A stretch of DNA of 64,000 nt from Acidimicrobiales bacterium (lineage in GTDB: Bacteria > Actinomycetota > Acidimicrobiia > Acidimicrobiales > Aldehydirespiratoraceae), in the NCBI GenBank assembly GCA_029247365.1, contig JAQWLJ010000064.1:62001-126000 (forward strand). Direction: 5' to 3'. This document shows positions 52,905 to 62,440 of the stretch, piece by piece. The translations under genes and the position numbers were made by a program. The notes beneath the pieces are model-generated. The model worked only from the letters and a program-made list of their open reading frames with translations. It did not search any database and was not told where the DNA came from. How positions within the stretch are numbered: the first letter of the stretch is position 1; each line of letters opens with the position of its first letter.

Positions 52905-55292
52905 TCAGCCCCCACCAGCGACGTCGAGCTCAAGGACCCCTGCGGCAAGCAGCGCGTCGACCTCATCATCAGAGAAGCCCAGCTCGGTACAGACTTCTCG
53001 GGTGTGGGCGCCGAGGCCCGGTGCGGGACGGATATCAGCACCCGCCATGCCCGTGGCGCGGAAACCCGGGCCTTCGAATGCCATGCCGCCAATCGGTGGC
53101 TGCTCGAGTTCGACAATGAACCCTCGGTCGCGGAAGTGTGGGTCGTTGTACTGGCCGCTCGCGTTGTGCATCGGGCCGGCCGGCACATTCACCGCAAGGC
53201 AGGCAGCGACAACTTCGCCGACCGTCCGCTCGGCGGTCCACGCACCAACGTGTGCATCGATCTCGGCTTCGCACGCTTGGCGGCCAGCCAGCGAGGAGAG
53301 ACCGTCGGCCGTCGCCCACTCGGGCGAGCCGAGGACCTCGACAAACGCCTGCCACTCGGCATCGGAGCGTGTACAGATTGCAACCCAGGAGTCGTCGGCT
53401 TCGCACGGAAAGAGACCCCACGGCGTCCCACGATCGTGATGGTTGCCGCGTGGAACCACCGAACCAGGTTCGGCCGACTCCTTGGCCAACAAGTCAGCCA
53501 TCACGTTGACGACCTGTTCGACCTGACAGACCTCAACATGCATGCCGAGATCGCCGTTACGTCGTCGCCCGAGCACGCCGGCGAGTGCAGTCACCGCACC
53601 GGTCCGGCCCGCAAAGTGGTCGGGGAAGATCGACATCGAACCGGCGGGGGCAACGTCGCCCTCGTAGTTCCACAAATGGGTCATACCACCGCTGACCTGG
53701 GTGTTGGGTCCGTAGCCAGACCACGAGGCCCACGGCCCCCTCGACCCCATCAACTGGCTCGACATCATAATCAGATCGGGATTTTCAGCCACCAGGTCGG
53801 CGTAGCCGATCCCCATCTTGTCCATGATGCCGGTCGAGTTGTTCTCGATGGCGATGTCGCTGTCGCGGGCCATCCGCTTGAGGAAGGCGACACCTTCAGA
53901 GGACTTGGCATCGACCCCGAGGCTGCGCTTGCTGCGACTCGACGACGCGAAACTGGGCGACATCTCGCCACCGAGCACGGTGCGAATGAAATCGGGATAG
54001 GCACGCGACTCGATCTTGATCACGTCTGCGCCATACTCGGCGAGCATGCGCCCGGCCTCTACCCCGACGCCGCCGTGGCCAAAGTCCATGACCCGGATGC
54101 CCTCGAGTGGGACGTCGTCACCCGAAAGCGCACGGGCTGGCACCGGCCGCGGGTCACCGAGTGCGGCGAACACTGCATCGGTGTGCTCACCTACAACGGG
54201 CGGTGGCCCCGTCGGTCCAACCCGCTCGCGATCGATCTCGAAGAAGCCACTCGCCAGCATGAGTGGCGTCCCGTCAAGCTCGACCCGGTCGAACGATCCC
54301 CGCGCGTCGAAGTGCGGGTTTGCCAAGACGTCGTCGGGTTTGAGGATCGGCGTGCAGACGATGCCGCGGTCTTGGCACTCTTCGGCGACCTCGAGCATGG
54401 TCATGGTCGAGAAGAGTTCGGCGTACAGCGGGTTGAGCACGGCGTCGGCGATACCGAAACGGCCCATGAAGGTCTCGTATTCGGGGTCCTGCAGGTAGTC
54501 GGGCTCACCGAGCCACGCCCGCATGGCTTTCCAGTGCCGTTCGGCGATGATCACGAGACGGACGTAGCCGTCCTTGCACGGCAAGATCGTGTACACGGGG
54601 CCCGGCCCGATACGGCTGTCGAGACTCGGCATGCCTGCGTCGAGGGAACGGGTCCAGTTCGACAGTGACCAGTCAGCGATCTGGGCGGTGGCCTCGTTCA
54701 CCGACACGTCGAGCACTTGTCCGGCACCCGTCGCATATTGCTGGATGAGCGCACACTCGATCGCAAACACCGCATGCATCGAGGCCGTGTCGTCGGCGAT
54801 GTTCCCCGGCGGCAGCAACGGCTCGCGGTCGGGCACGCCGGCCTTGAAGGCCATGCCGCCGGTGGCGTCGAGCACCGCGCACGGAACATCACGACCGGCG
54901 TACGGGCCGGTGCGGCCATAGCTCGTGATCGAACACACAATCAGATGCGGGTGGCGAGCGGCGAGGTCGTCGGCATCGATGCCGCTGTTGGCCCAGGACC
55001 CAGGCTCGGCCGAGTCGAGTACCACATCGCTGCAGGCCAAGAGCTCGTGCAGTCGGTCGCGCTCTGGATCCTGGCTCAGATCGAGCGCAACGCCGAGCTT
55101 GCCGGCATTGCGGGTCGTGAAAAACAGCGAATGACCACCGGTCATGGGATGCATCGTGCGGGCCGGCGACCCCTCGGGCGGTTCAACCCGTAGCACCTCC
55201 GCACCGAGGTCACTCAAGAGTCGACCGGCGAGTTCACCTCGCTCGATCGTGAGGTCGACAACACGGATTCCCGATAGCGGACGACGTGGCAT
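52905..55292 (-). CDS. Tandem two-domain CoA-transferase family III (CaiB/BaiF-like)
   Basis: This 795-residue protein is made of two family III CoA-transferase domains in a row. The first starts PLSGIRVVDLTIERGELAGRL and the second at about residue 400 with LEGIRVMDFGHGGVGVEAGR. Each has the N-terminal nucleotide-like fold and a later block around the catalytic Asp position (NIADDTASMH and FPDHFAGRTG). Family enzymes move CoA between acids; single-domain members form interlocked dimers, so this fusion may act as a built-in pseudo-dimer. The ATG at 55292 has a TACGAT box 6 nt upstream. A lipoprotein esterase follows directly. Confidence 0.9.
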   Translation of the reverse strand: MPRRPLSGIRVVDLTIERGELAGRLLSDLGAEVLRVEPPEGSPARTMHPMTGGHSLFFTTRNAGKLGVALDLSQDPERDRLHELLACSDVVLDSAEPGSWANSGIDADDLAARHPHLIVCSITSYGRTGPYAGRDVPCAVLDATGGMAFKAGVPDREPLLPPGNIADDTASMHAVFAIECALIQQYATGAGQVLDVSVNEATAQIADWSLSNWTRSLDAGMPSLDSRIGPGPVYTILPCKDGYVRLVIIAERHWKAMRAWLGEPDYLQDPEYETFMGRFGIADAVLNPLYAELFSTMTMLEVAEECQDRGIVCTPILKPDDVLANPHFDARGSFDRVELDGTPLMLASGFFEIDRERVGPTGPPPVVGEHTDAVFAALGDPRPVPARALSGDDVPLEGIRVMDFGHGGVGVEAGRMLAEYGADVIKIESRAYPDFIRTVLGGEMSPSFASSSRSKRSLGVDAKSSEGVAFLKRMARDSDIAIENNSTGIMDKMGIGYADLVAENPDLIMMSSQLMGSRGPWASWSGYGPNTQVSGGMTHLWNYEGDVAPAGSMSIFPDHFAGRTGAVTALAGVLGRRRNGDLGMHVEVCQVEQVVNVMADLLAKESAEPGSVVPRGNHHDRGTPWGLFPCEADDSWVAICTRSDAEWQAFVEVLGSPEWATADGLSSLAGRQACEAEIDAHVGAWTAERTVGEVVAACLAVNVPAGPMHNASGQYNDPHFRDRGFIVELEQPPIGGMAFEGPGFRATGMAGADIRPAPGLGAHTREVCTELGFSDDEVDALLAAGVLELDVAGGG

Positions 55293-55298
55293 GGCGGA

Positions 55299-55304
55299 AT
55301 CGTA
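55299..55304 (-). promoter_or_regulatory. Candidate -10 box of a leaderless promoter (CoA-transferase gene)
   Basis: TACGAT on the minus strand lies 6 nt before the ATG at 55292. Confidence 0.45.
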
Positions 55305-55358
55305 GAACGCGTCGGTCCCGACCGTCAGATGCTGTTGGCAATCTGCGAGACTGAGAGC

Positions 55359-56120
55359 GTGGCTCTGCACTCCCCCGAACCGCCAGTCCCAGTCACCCGT
55401 GAGGTCATGCGGATGTCATGGCTTGATCTCACCTTCATCCATACGCCGGTCGAACCCGCAGCGGTCGAAGCGCTAATCCCCAGCAACCTCTGTGTCGACA
55501 CATGGCCTGACGCCAACGGGATCGAGCGAGCCTGGATCGGCTTGGTGCCGTTCGTGATGAAGGTCGGATTACCCGGCGGGCGAGTGATCCCTCGACTCGG
55601 CACATTTCCCGAGACCAATGTCCGCACCTACGTCACCGGGCCCGACGGCACGGCCGGTGTCTGGTTCTGTTCCCTCGAAGCCGGCGGCCTCGCCGCCACC
55701 GCCACCGCAAGAGCGACGTATGGGCTCCCGTACTTCTGGGCCGACATGCGCGTCGACCACGACGACGGGATCTGGACCTACGAGTCGACCCGTCGCTGGC
55801 CTCGCGCCGCCGGTCGGCCCCGACATCGCAGTTGCGTGCGAGTCGGTGATCGCATCGAAGCCGACGACGTCACCGACTTCGAGCACTATCTCAGTGCCCG
55901 TTGGGGGCTGTTCTCGCGATGGCCGAGCCCAAACCGGGGTGCCACGGTGTACGCCGCGGTCGATCATCCCCGATGGGAGCTCCACCGGGCGGAACTCCTT
56001 GACCTCGACGACTCGCTCGTTGTCGCTGCCGGGCTCCCTGAGCCGACGGGTGAGCCGGTCGTCCATTGGACCCCAGGCGTCGAGGTTCGTATCGGGCTGC
56101 CGCGTCGGGTCAGGGGCTGA
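55359..56120 (+). CDS. DUF2071 family protein
   Basis: This ~253-residue YqjF/DUF2071-like protein has MSWLDLTFIHTPVEPAAVEALIP near the N-terminus, WIGLVPFVMKV and the NVRTYVTGPDGTAGVWFCSLEA segment. The family's function is unknown, although its fold resembles acetoacetate decarboxylase-like proteins. The start is uncertain: GTG 55359 was chosen, and ATG 55329 or ATG 55407 are alternatives. It converges with the thiolase gene over a 96-bp gap that holds a weak GTGCT/AGCAC hairpin. Confidence 0.75.
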   Translation: MALHSPEPPVPVTREVMRMSWLDLTFIHTPVEPAAVEALIPSNLCVDTWPDANGIERAWIGLVPFVMKVGLPGGRVIPRLGTFPETNVRTYVTGPDGTAGVWFCSLEAGGLAATATARATYGLPYFWADMRVDHDDGIWTYESTRRWPRAAGRPRHRSCVRVGDRIEADDVTDFEHYLSARWGLFSRWPSPNRGATVYAAVDHPRWELHRAELLDLDDSLVVAAGLPEPTGEPVVHWTPGVEVRIGLPRRVRG

Positions 56121-56216
56121 GGGCAGGTATCCCTCCTCGTGCTCGGCGCCTCAGCACCCGGCGACCGTGTGGCACGCGCACCACGCTTCCTTTGTCGCTA
56201 CGTTCGTGCGGTGAGT

Positions 56217-57410
56217 TCAGCCGAGCTCGGTGCCGTAGATGCCGACAAAGCTGACCATCTCACCCGGGTAGCCGCCGAGATTGTGGGTGAGCCCGAGCGA
56301 CCGGCCGTTGTCGACCATCGTCCGCTCTTCCGGCGCTTGCCCCCGCAGCTGAAGCCACACCTCGTAGAGCATTCGCAAGCCTGACGCGCCGACCGGGTGG
56401 CCGAACGACTTCAGGCCCCCGTCGGTGTTGACCGGCAGCCGACCGTCGAGGTTGAAGTCACCGTTGAGGACGTCTTGCCACGCCTCACCCGGCGCTGAGA
56501 ACCCAAGGTCTTCCATCAACACGAGCTCGGTCGGCGTGAAGCAGTCGTGTACCTCGGCGACTGCGATCTCGTTGCGCGGATCGGCAACGCCGGCCTGGGC
56601 GTATGCATCGTCGGCTGACCATTTGCACTCCGTCAGCGTCGTGTAGTCGTAGTCCGGGTCGAGCGAACCAGCACCGGTGCCGGCCACGAACGACAGGGCC
56701 TTGATGTACAGCGGATCGTCGCAGTACTTGTGCGCATCCTCCGCGCGACACATGATCACGCCCGCGGCACCGTCGGCCACGCCAGCGCAATCGAACACAC
56801 TCAGACGACCGGCGACCGCCGCCATCTGACAGATCTGCTCCGCCGACGTCTCGCGGCGGAACTGGGCGAGTGGGTTGCGAGCGCCGTTGAAATGGTTCTT
56901 CTCGGCGATCTTGGCGACCGAGTAACGGATCTCATCGACATCGAGGCCGTACTTCTCGGCGTATGCGGGGAGGATCATCGCGAACATTGCGGCTGCAGTG
57001 AGCGTGCGTTGCGTGCCATCGGTCGGGATCGGGAATGCGTTGAGGCCCTGGTAGCCCCCGTCCTTGACCTTTTCGGCACCGAGCGCCATGACGACGTCGT
57101 AGGCACCCGACGCAACCGCGTAGGCGGCCTGTCGCATCGCCTCGCTGCCGGTGGCGCAGTAGTTCTCGACACGGCTGATCGGCTTGCCATGGATCTTCAG
57201 CGGCCCGCCCATGGCGAGACCGGACGCAGCCGATTGAGACGTGCCGAACCAGAACGCATCGACCTCATCCTGGCTGACGCCAGCCGACTCGTAGGTGGCC
57301 TTCGCACCGTCGATGATCAGATCGTCAAGCGACTTTTCCCAGTGTTCGGTGAACGGCACGCAACCGACCCCGATGATCGCAACCTTGTCCTTGATGCCAT
57401 GACTAGCCAT
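56217..57410 (-). CDS. Thiolase family protein (acetyl-CoA acetyltransferase/lipid-transfer protein-like)
   Basis: This 397-residue thiolase-fold enzyme keeps the nucleophilic Cys in ENYCATGSEAM, the VHDCFTPTE block and the His in SFGHPVGASG. It is thus a likely active thiolase of the SCP-x/lipid-transfer-like group that cleaves a 3-oxoacyl-CoA. A GAGGAG ribosome binding site precedes the ATG at 57410. The preceding gene encodes a ketosynthase-like protein with an OB-fold tail. In related systems thiolase-like and DUF35/OB-fold proteins work together. Confidence 0.9.
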   Translation of the reverse strand: MASHGIKDKVAIIGVGCVPFTEHWEKSLDDLIIDGAKATYESAGVSQDEVDAFWFGTSQSAASGLAMGGPLKIHGKPISRVENYCATGSEAMRQAAYAVASGAYDVVMALGAEKVKDGGYQGLNAFPIPTDGTQRTLTAAAMFAMILPAYAEKYGLDVDEIRYSVAKIAEKNHFNGARNPLAQFRRETSAEQICQMAAVAGRLSVFDCAGVADGAAGVIMCRAEDAHKYCDDPLYIKALSFVAGTGAGSLDPDYDYTTLTECKWSADDAYAQAGVADPRNEIAVAEVHDCFTPTELVLMEDLGFSAPGEAWQDVLNGDFNLDGRLPVNTDGGLKSFGHPVGASGLRMLYEVWLQLRGQAPEERTMVDNGRSLGLTHNLGGYPGEMVSFVGIYGTELG

Positions 57411-57452
57411 CGCACGCTGCTCCTCGCTTCGGACGGCGCCGCAGATCACCCG

Positions 57453-58868
57453 TCATACCCGAGCCTCTCTCACCGGTCGGACTTTCCAGAAGTAGTTGTG
57501 GATCTCGTCGGCAGTGAAGAGGCGACGGAACGTCGGCTCGACCCGCATGCCAACCACGACTTCGTCAGCATCGACGTCGGTCAACTCGAGCGGCGCCCGC
57601 CCGCCGCCGTCGAAGTCGACGACGGCGAATACGACCGGTGGGCTCGGCGAGTAGGCAAGCTTGTCGACAGTGAAACTCACGACGGTGCCGCGCACGTCGG
57701 CCATCGGCACCTCGTCCATGTCGTCGACCGCACCGCCCTTCTCCGAGACCCGGGCCGGTGGAAGGTGCACCATGCCCGAGCTGCGATCGCGACTGCCGAC
57801 GAAGCCAAACTTCCAGTTGTCGCGTCGGTGCGCAGCAGCAGCCGAGGGGCGGTTCGGGAGCGGCCGATTCGGCGGCTCGATCGCCACCATGCCCCGCCAC
57901 GACAGAAAGGTGGCGTAGTCGATCGGCGCGCCGCCTTCGATCTGCGTAGCGACGGGTCTGGCCGCTCTGTAGGAGGCGACGGCGTCAGTGGTACGGACGA
58001 TCAGCACATCGACGCCGTCGGCAAGCGCCATCAATGCGATCGTCTCGCCGGGCCCGGCCGCCTCGACGGCGGTGGCCAACACCAAAAGCGGATGGGCGGC
58101 GCCGGTATTGCCGACGGTGCCGGAAAGGTCGTCACCGATCCGCTCGGCATCCACGCCCAGCTTGCGGACATTGCGGGCGACGGCACGCGCGTGGGTGCCG
58201 GCCACAACCAACGTGTCGATGTCGTCGACCGCAAGTGCGGTGTTGGCGAGCGCTGCTGTCCAGGCTTGCTCCATCAGCGGGGCGTAGGCGACCTCACCGA
58301 AGCGATCCTCCCAGGTGCGGGAGCGATCGCCGCCGGGAACCCGCCAGCGTTCGAGAAACTCGTCGGTAACCGACGCGCCTCCGATGAATTCGGCGATCAC
58401 TGGCCCGGCGGTGTCGTCACCGATCACCAAGGCGGCTGCCCCGTCGCCGCCCTGCGACTCGTCGGCCGAGGTCGCGAGCCCACCGCGCGAATCGGAGGCG
58501 ACGACGAGCGTGGTTGATCCGGCTCCGAGGGCGGTGCACAGCGCACCGATGCCCGAGCGATGGGCCCCGCCGAAGTCGAACGCCGGAACTGAGGCGTCAA
58601 GTCGCAGGGTCGCGTGGATGGCTGACGCGTTCGTCTTCTCGAGGTACGCAGGCGACGCCGTGGCGAACCAGAGGGCCGCGATGCCGACGTCGGGAGCCGA
58701 TGCGACTGCGGCCCGGGCGGCCTCGGCTCCCATGGAGGTCGTGTCCTCGTCGAACGACGCGACCGTACGGGCGCCCGAGCCGCCGCCCTTGCCGAAGAAG
58801 GCGGCAACCGCCGCTCGCTCAAGCCGACGGTGAGGAAGGTGGGTACCGGTCGCAATGATCCCGCGCAC
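57453..58868 (-). CDS. HMG-CoA synthase/ketosynthase III-like protein fused to an OB-fold (DUF35-like) domain
   Basis: This 471-residue protein has an N-terminal thiolase-superfamily domain resembling HMG-CoA synthase or KAS III (RGIIATGTHLPHRRLE, SMGAEAARAAV, GTVGNTGAAHPLLVLA). The C-terminal ~120 residues resemble a DUF35 OB-fold (GTVVSFTVDKLAYSPSPPVVFAVVDF, GMRVEPTF). The segment where the nucleophilic Cys is expected reads FDFGGAHRSGIGAL, without a Cys at the usual place. It may therefore be non-catalytic or use another chemistry. GTG 58868 follows an AGGAGC ribosome binding site. The thiolase gene follows 42 bp later. Confidence 0.8.
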   Translation of the reverse strand: MRGIIATGTHLPHRRLERAAVAAFFGKGGGSGARTVASFDEDTTSMGAEAARAAVASAPDVGIAALWFATASPAYLEKTNASAIHATLRLDASVPAFDFGGAHRSGIGALCTALGAGSTTLVVASDSRGGLATSADESQGGDGAAALVIGDDTAGPVIAEFIGGASVTDEFLERWRVPGGDRSRTWEDRFGEVAYAPLMEQAWTAALANTALAVDDIDTLVVAGTHARAVARNVRKLGVDAERIGDDLSGTVGNTGAAHPLLVLATAVEAAGPGETIALMALADGVDVLIVRTTDAVASYRAARPVATQIEGGAPIDYATFLSWRGMVAIEPPNRPLPNRPSAAAAHRRDNWKFGFVGSRDRSSGMVHLPPARVSEKGGAVDDMDEVPMADVRGTVVSFTVDKLAYSPSPPVVFAVVDFDGGGRAPLELTDVDADEVVVGMRVEPTFRRLFTADEIHNYFWKVRPVREARV

Positions 58869-59059
58869 GAGTGCTCCTGGTCTCGGGACGGTCGTCTCGA
58901 GCACGACCGTCAACGCACCGCACCCTACCGGCGCGCCACCTCCGCCCCCGCGTCAACGCCCGCAGGCCAGAAGACTTGTTGATGGATCAACCCATCGGGT
59001 CGAGGCGTCAAACCCTTTGAAGAAGCGCGCACGAACCCGATTCGGGTCATCATGGCGTC

Positions 59060-60403
59060 ATGGCAGCTAGTGACCCCAAAGGCGAGGAGACGATCGAACT
59101 CCTGCAGGCAATGATCCAGAACGCGTGCGTCAACGACGGCACCGAGGCGAGTGGGCAGGAGATTCGTAATGCCGACCTTCTTGCGACGTTCCTCGAAGGG
59201 GCCGGCGTCGACGTAGAGCGCTACCACGCAGCCCCAGGCCGCACCTCGGTTGTGGCTCGCATTGAGGGCTCCGACTCGAACGCACCGAGCCTGTGCCTGA
59301 ACGGGCACACAGACGTGGTGCCAATCAGCCCCGACGGCTGGGACGAAGACCCTTTCGGGGGCGAGATCATCGATGGTGAGGTTTGGGGTCGGGGCGCCGT
59401 TGACATGCTCAACCTCACGGCGTCGATGGCGGTCGTCACCCGGGCGATCGCCCGATCCGATCGGCAACTGAAGGGCGATCTCGTCTTCTTCGGTGTCGCT
59501 GACGAAGAGGCCGGATCCGCGTACGGCGCCCGGTGGATGGGCGCCCACCACCCCGACGTCATCACCACCGACTATCTCCTCACCGAGAACGGGGGCCTGC
59601 ACGCGGGCACGTCCGAGGAACCGACCATCTCCATGGTGGTCGGCGAGAAGGGTGTGGCCTGGCGCCGCCTGCGGGTGAAGGGAACCCCCGGCCACGGCTC
59701 GCGCCCGTATCGCCAGGACAATGCGTTGGTGAAAGCGGCCGCGATCGTGCAGCGACTCAACGAGTACAACTCGGGCCCACGGTTCCACGAGTTCTGGCGA
59801 CCCCAGGTTGACGCCATGGGTCTCGATGACGAGATGAAGGCGGTCCTGCTTGACGACACCGCCATCGACGAGATGCTGGCCACCCTGCCCAATGCCTCGA
59901 CTGCAGCCCACCTCCACGCATGCACGCACACAACATTCTCGCCGAACGTCATCGGCTCGCAGACCAAGACCAACATCATTCCCGATGTCGTGGACATCGA
60001 CGTCGACATCCGATCACTCCCCGGCGAGGGGCCCGGTGACATCGAGGCCCACCTCCAGACCGCACTGGGCGATCTCTACGACCAGGTCGACGTCACCGTG
60101 CTCTTGGAGGAGCCGTCGACCAGTAGCCGCATCGACACGCCACTTTGGGAATCGATGCAGAAGGCAGTCAGCAATCCGTTTCCGACGAGTCGAATTTCAC
60201 CGTCGATTTCGGTCGGGTTCACCGACGCTCGCGTGCATCGCGAACTCGGTGCCGTGGCGTATGGCGCCGGCCTGCTCAGCCCGACGCTCAGCGCAGCTGA
60301 CTTCGGCAGCCGGTTCCACGGCCACAACGAACGCATCGACATCGAGTCGCTCCACCTGACCACTCGCTTCTTCCACGATGTCGCCACCGATCTCCTCGGG
60401 TAA
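59060..60403 (+). CDS. M20 family metallopeptidase
   Basis: This 447-residue di-zinc peptidase or deacylase of the ArgE/DapE/CPG2 group has metal ligands visible in CLNGHTDVVP, GRGAVDM, VADEEAGS and the C-terminal FHGHNERID. A dimerisation domain lies in the middle. Substrates in this family include acyl-amino acids and short peptides; the exact one is unknown. The ATG at 60 bp after 59000 starts the normal family length. It converges with the gamma-glutamyltransferase gene across a hairpin. Confidence 0.88.
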   Translation: MAASDPKGEETIELLQAMIQNACVNDGTEASGQEIRNADLLATFLEGAGVDVERYHAAPGRTSVVARIEGSDSNAPSLCLNGHTDVVPISPDGWDEDPFGGEIIDGEVWGRGAVDMLNLTASMAVVTRAIARSDRQLKGDLVFFGVADEEAGSAYGARWMGAHHPDVITTDYLLTENGGLHAGTSEEPTISMVVGEKGVAWRRLRVKGTPGHGSRPYRQDNALVKAAAIVQRLNEYNSGPRFHEFWRPQVDAMGLDDEMKAVLLDDTAIDEMLATLPNASTAAHLHACTHTTFSPNVIGSQTKTNIIPDVVDIDVDIRSLPGEGPGDIEAHLQTALGDLYDQVDVTVLLEEPSTSSRIDTPLWESMQKAVSNPFPTSRISPSISVGFTDARVHRELGAVAYGAGLLSPTLSAADFGSRFHGHNERIDIESLHLTTRFFHDVATDLLG

Positions 60404-60422
60404 CTGACGCACCCAGCCCCCG

Positions 60423-60441
60423 GCGAGCACTATCTGCTCGC
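60423..60441. terminator. Hairpin between convergent genes, candidate bidirectional terminator
   Basis: GCGAGCA-CTATC-TGCTCGC is a perfect 7-bp stem with a 5-nt loop in the 56-bp gap between the M20 peptidase and gamma-glutamyltransferase stops. There is no T run, as in many actinobacterial terminators. Confidence 0.45.
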
Positions 60442-60459
60442 GCTGCGTTCCACGGCCGA

Positions 60460-62013
60460 CTAAAAGCCGAAGGCCCCTCCCGTCAGGGCTCGGGGGTCGG
60501 CCGCCCCGGCCACCGTTCCGTGCTCGGTGATCTCGATTGCATGGGCGTGACCGAACGCGCTCCCTGCCTCGACCTCCGCAATGCGGTGACCGCGAGCGGT
60601 GAGTCCCTCGGCGACCTCCTGCGGGACATGCTCCTCGAGTTCTACCCGCCGGCCGACGTCAGGCCGCCACGTGTCGAATCCACTATCCGACGCGATCCGC
60701 CACCGCCCCCGGCCAACCGCTCGTCCGGGGTCCTGATCGAAGAGCAACAGGCTCGCGAGCATCTGCAGCACGATCTGGGGTTGCGCGTCACCACCCATCG
60801 TGCCGAGGACGGTGCGGAGCCGGCCATCGCGATGGGTCACGAGAGCCGGGGCCAATGTGTGCGGCGGACGCTTGCCTGCTCGATACTCGGCCGGGTGGCC
60901 GGGCTCGAGGGAGAAGCCCAGGCCGCGGTCGTGAAGGAAGATGCCGCTCGATCCAGCGATGATGTTCGCACCGAAGCCGGATGCGTTCGAGTTGATCAGT
61001 GAGACCCCCATCCCGTCACCGTCAATAACGCACAGGTAGGTGGTGTCGCCGTCGAACGCAGGGGTTGCCACATCACCGGCGCGGTCGGGGTCGATCGCGG
61101 CCCGGCGGGTTGTGATCCGGTCGGCAGCGAGCAGCTCCGCCGGATCCGCACCATCAAACAGTTGGGAGGGTCGGTCGTGCGACGCTTGGATTGCAGCCTC
61201 GACGAGCAGGTGTGTACCCGCAGGATCGTCGGCGATATCGAAGCCGTCAGCAATCGCGGCGGCCAGGAGCGTCAGGTAACCCTGGCTGGTGGGCGGTACC
61301 GACCAGATCGTGTGACCAAACGCATCGATGGAGATGGGGGCAACCCAACGCGCCTGCTCGATTTCGAGATCTGACGGTTTGAACTCGTCGGGTCCGGCCT
61401 CGAGCAGGCCAGCCGCGAACTCACCGCCGTAGAAGCCTTGCCGCCCTTCGGCTGCGATCGCCCGCAAAGTTCGCGCCGAGCCAGGGCGCCGGACGACGTC
61501 GCCGGTGTTGCCGGAGGCGGGAAAGTCGTTGTTCGCGATGCCCGCCACCACCGGCAGGCTCCTCGAGAGCAGCGGGTGGAGTGGGAAACCCTCCTCGGCG
61601 TGGCGGATCGCATCGGCGAATACCCGATCGAGTGGCAGCCGGCCGTGCCGGGTGTGTAACGCCAACCACCCGTCGATCGCCCCTGGCACCGTCACCGCCC
61701 GGATGTTGCCCTTCAGCGGGATCATCGTGAGCCCTTCGGCGCGGGCGGCGTCGGGATCGGCACCCGACCCGGCCATGCCACTCGCATCAAGCGCCTCCGG
61801 TGGGCCGTCGCCGCGGTGCACCAGTGCCCAGAGATCGCCGCCCATTCCGCACATATTGGGGCACGTCACCGAAAGCACCGCGTTGGCGGCGATTGCGGCG
61901 TCAACCGCCGAACCGCCGTCACGCAGGACGTCGACCCCGGCTTGGGTTGCGAGGTGATCGATGGTCGAGACCATCGCGTTGGGCGCATGACGAGTGACGA
62001 CAGGAGCGAACAT
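60460..62013 (-). CDS. Gamma-glutamyltransferase family protein
   Basis: This 517-residue Ntn-hydrolase precursor has LRDGGSAVDAAIAANAVLSV and CGMGGDLWALVH at the N-terminus and a probable catalytic Thr in FDGDTTYLCVIDGDG. It has no signal peptide. The residue after the Thr pair is Tyr rather than the His seen in most gamma-glutamyltransferases, so it may act on a different amide. It is a paralogue of the protein at 23696. The divergent DUF427 gene starts 57 bp away. Confidence 0.88.
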   Translation of the reverse strand: MFAPVVTRHAPNAMVSTIDHLATQAGVDVLRDGGSAVDAAIAANAVLSVTCPNMCGMGGDLWALVHRGDGPPEALDASGMAGSGADPDAARAEGLTMIPLKGNIRAVTVPGAIDGWLALHTRHGRLPLDRVFADAIRHAEEGFPLHPLLSRSLPVVAGIANNDFPASGNTGDVVRRPGSARTLRAIAAEGRQGFYGGEFAAGLLEAGPDEFKPSDLEIEQARWVAPISIDAFGHTIWSVPPTSQGYLTLLAAAIADGFDIADDPAGTHLLVEAAIQASHDRPSQLFDGADPAELLAADRITTRRAAIDPDRAGDVATPAFDGDTTYLCVIDGDGMGVSLINSNASGFGANIIAGSSGIFLHDRGLGFSLEPGHPAEYRAGKRPPHTLAPALVTHRDGRLRTVLGTMGGDAQPQIVLQMLASLLLFDQDPGRAVGRGRWRIASDSGFDTWRPDVGRRVELEEHVPQEVAEGLTARGHRIAEVEAGSAFGHAHAIEITEHGTVAGAADPRALTGGAFGF

Positions 62014-62070
62014 TCACGCAGTGTGGCACGCCACGGGAATCAACTTCGAAGGCGATGCGTTGAACACAAC

Positions 62071-62421
62071 ATGCCCGTCGAACGCATCACCACCGCCGAT
62101 TCTCACGTCGTCGTCGAGATCGACGGAACGGTGGTCGCCGACACCACCGATGCCCGGGTTCTCTTCGAGACGAACCTGCCGCCCCGTTATTACATCCCAC
62201 TCGGCGATGTTCGCAGCGAGTTGCTGACACCGACCGACACCTCGACGCACTGCCCGTACAAGGGCGATGCCCACTACTGGACCGTCATGGTCGACGGCAC
62301 CTCACACACCGACATTGTTTGGAGCTACGGCGACCCGATCCCCGAGTCGGCCGACATCAAGGGCTTCGTGTCGTTCTACCCCGACAGGGTGACGCTCACC
62401 GTCGACGGCATCGCCGCCTGA
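62071..62421 (+). CDS. DUF427 domain protein
   Basis: This 116-residue single-domain DUF427 protein has the blocks VLFETNLPPRYYIPLGDV, STHCPYKGDAHYW, DIVWSYGDPIPES and FYPDRVTLTVDG, which define the family. Its function is unknown. The ATG at 62071 gives the normal length; the long upstream extension is antisense to the gamma-glutamyltransferase and was rejected. A DinB-like gene follows after 19 bp. Confidence 0.9.
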   Translation: MPVERITTADSHVVVEIDGTVVADTTDARVLFETNLPPRYYIPLGDVRSELLTPTDTSTHCPYKGDAHYWTVMVDGTSHTDIVWSYGDPIPESADIKGFVSFYPDRVTLTVDGIAA

Positions 62422-62440
62422 ACCGCCCGAGCATCAAACG

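Noticed and set aside
53004-54668. A 554-residue plus-strand open frame opposite the tandem CoA-transferase.
   Set aside because: The sequence is low in family-like blocks, while the minus strand encodes two intact recognisable domains over the same span.
56730-58517. A 595-residue plus-strand open frame across the thiolase and ketosynthase-like genes.
   Set aside because: It spans two genes on the other strand and has no recognisable domain; this is a codon-bias shadow.
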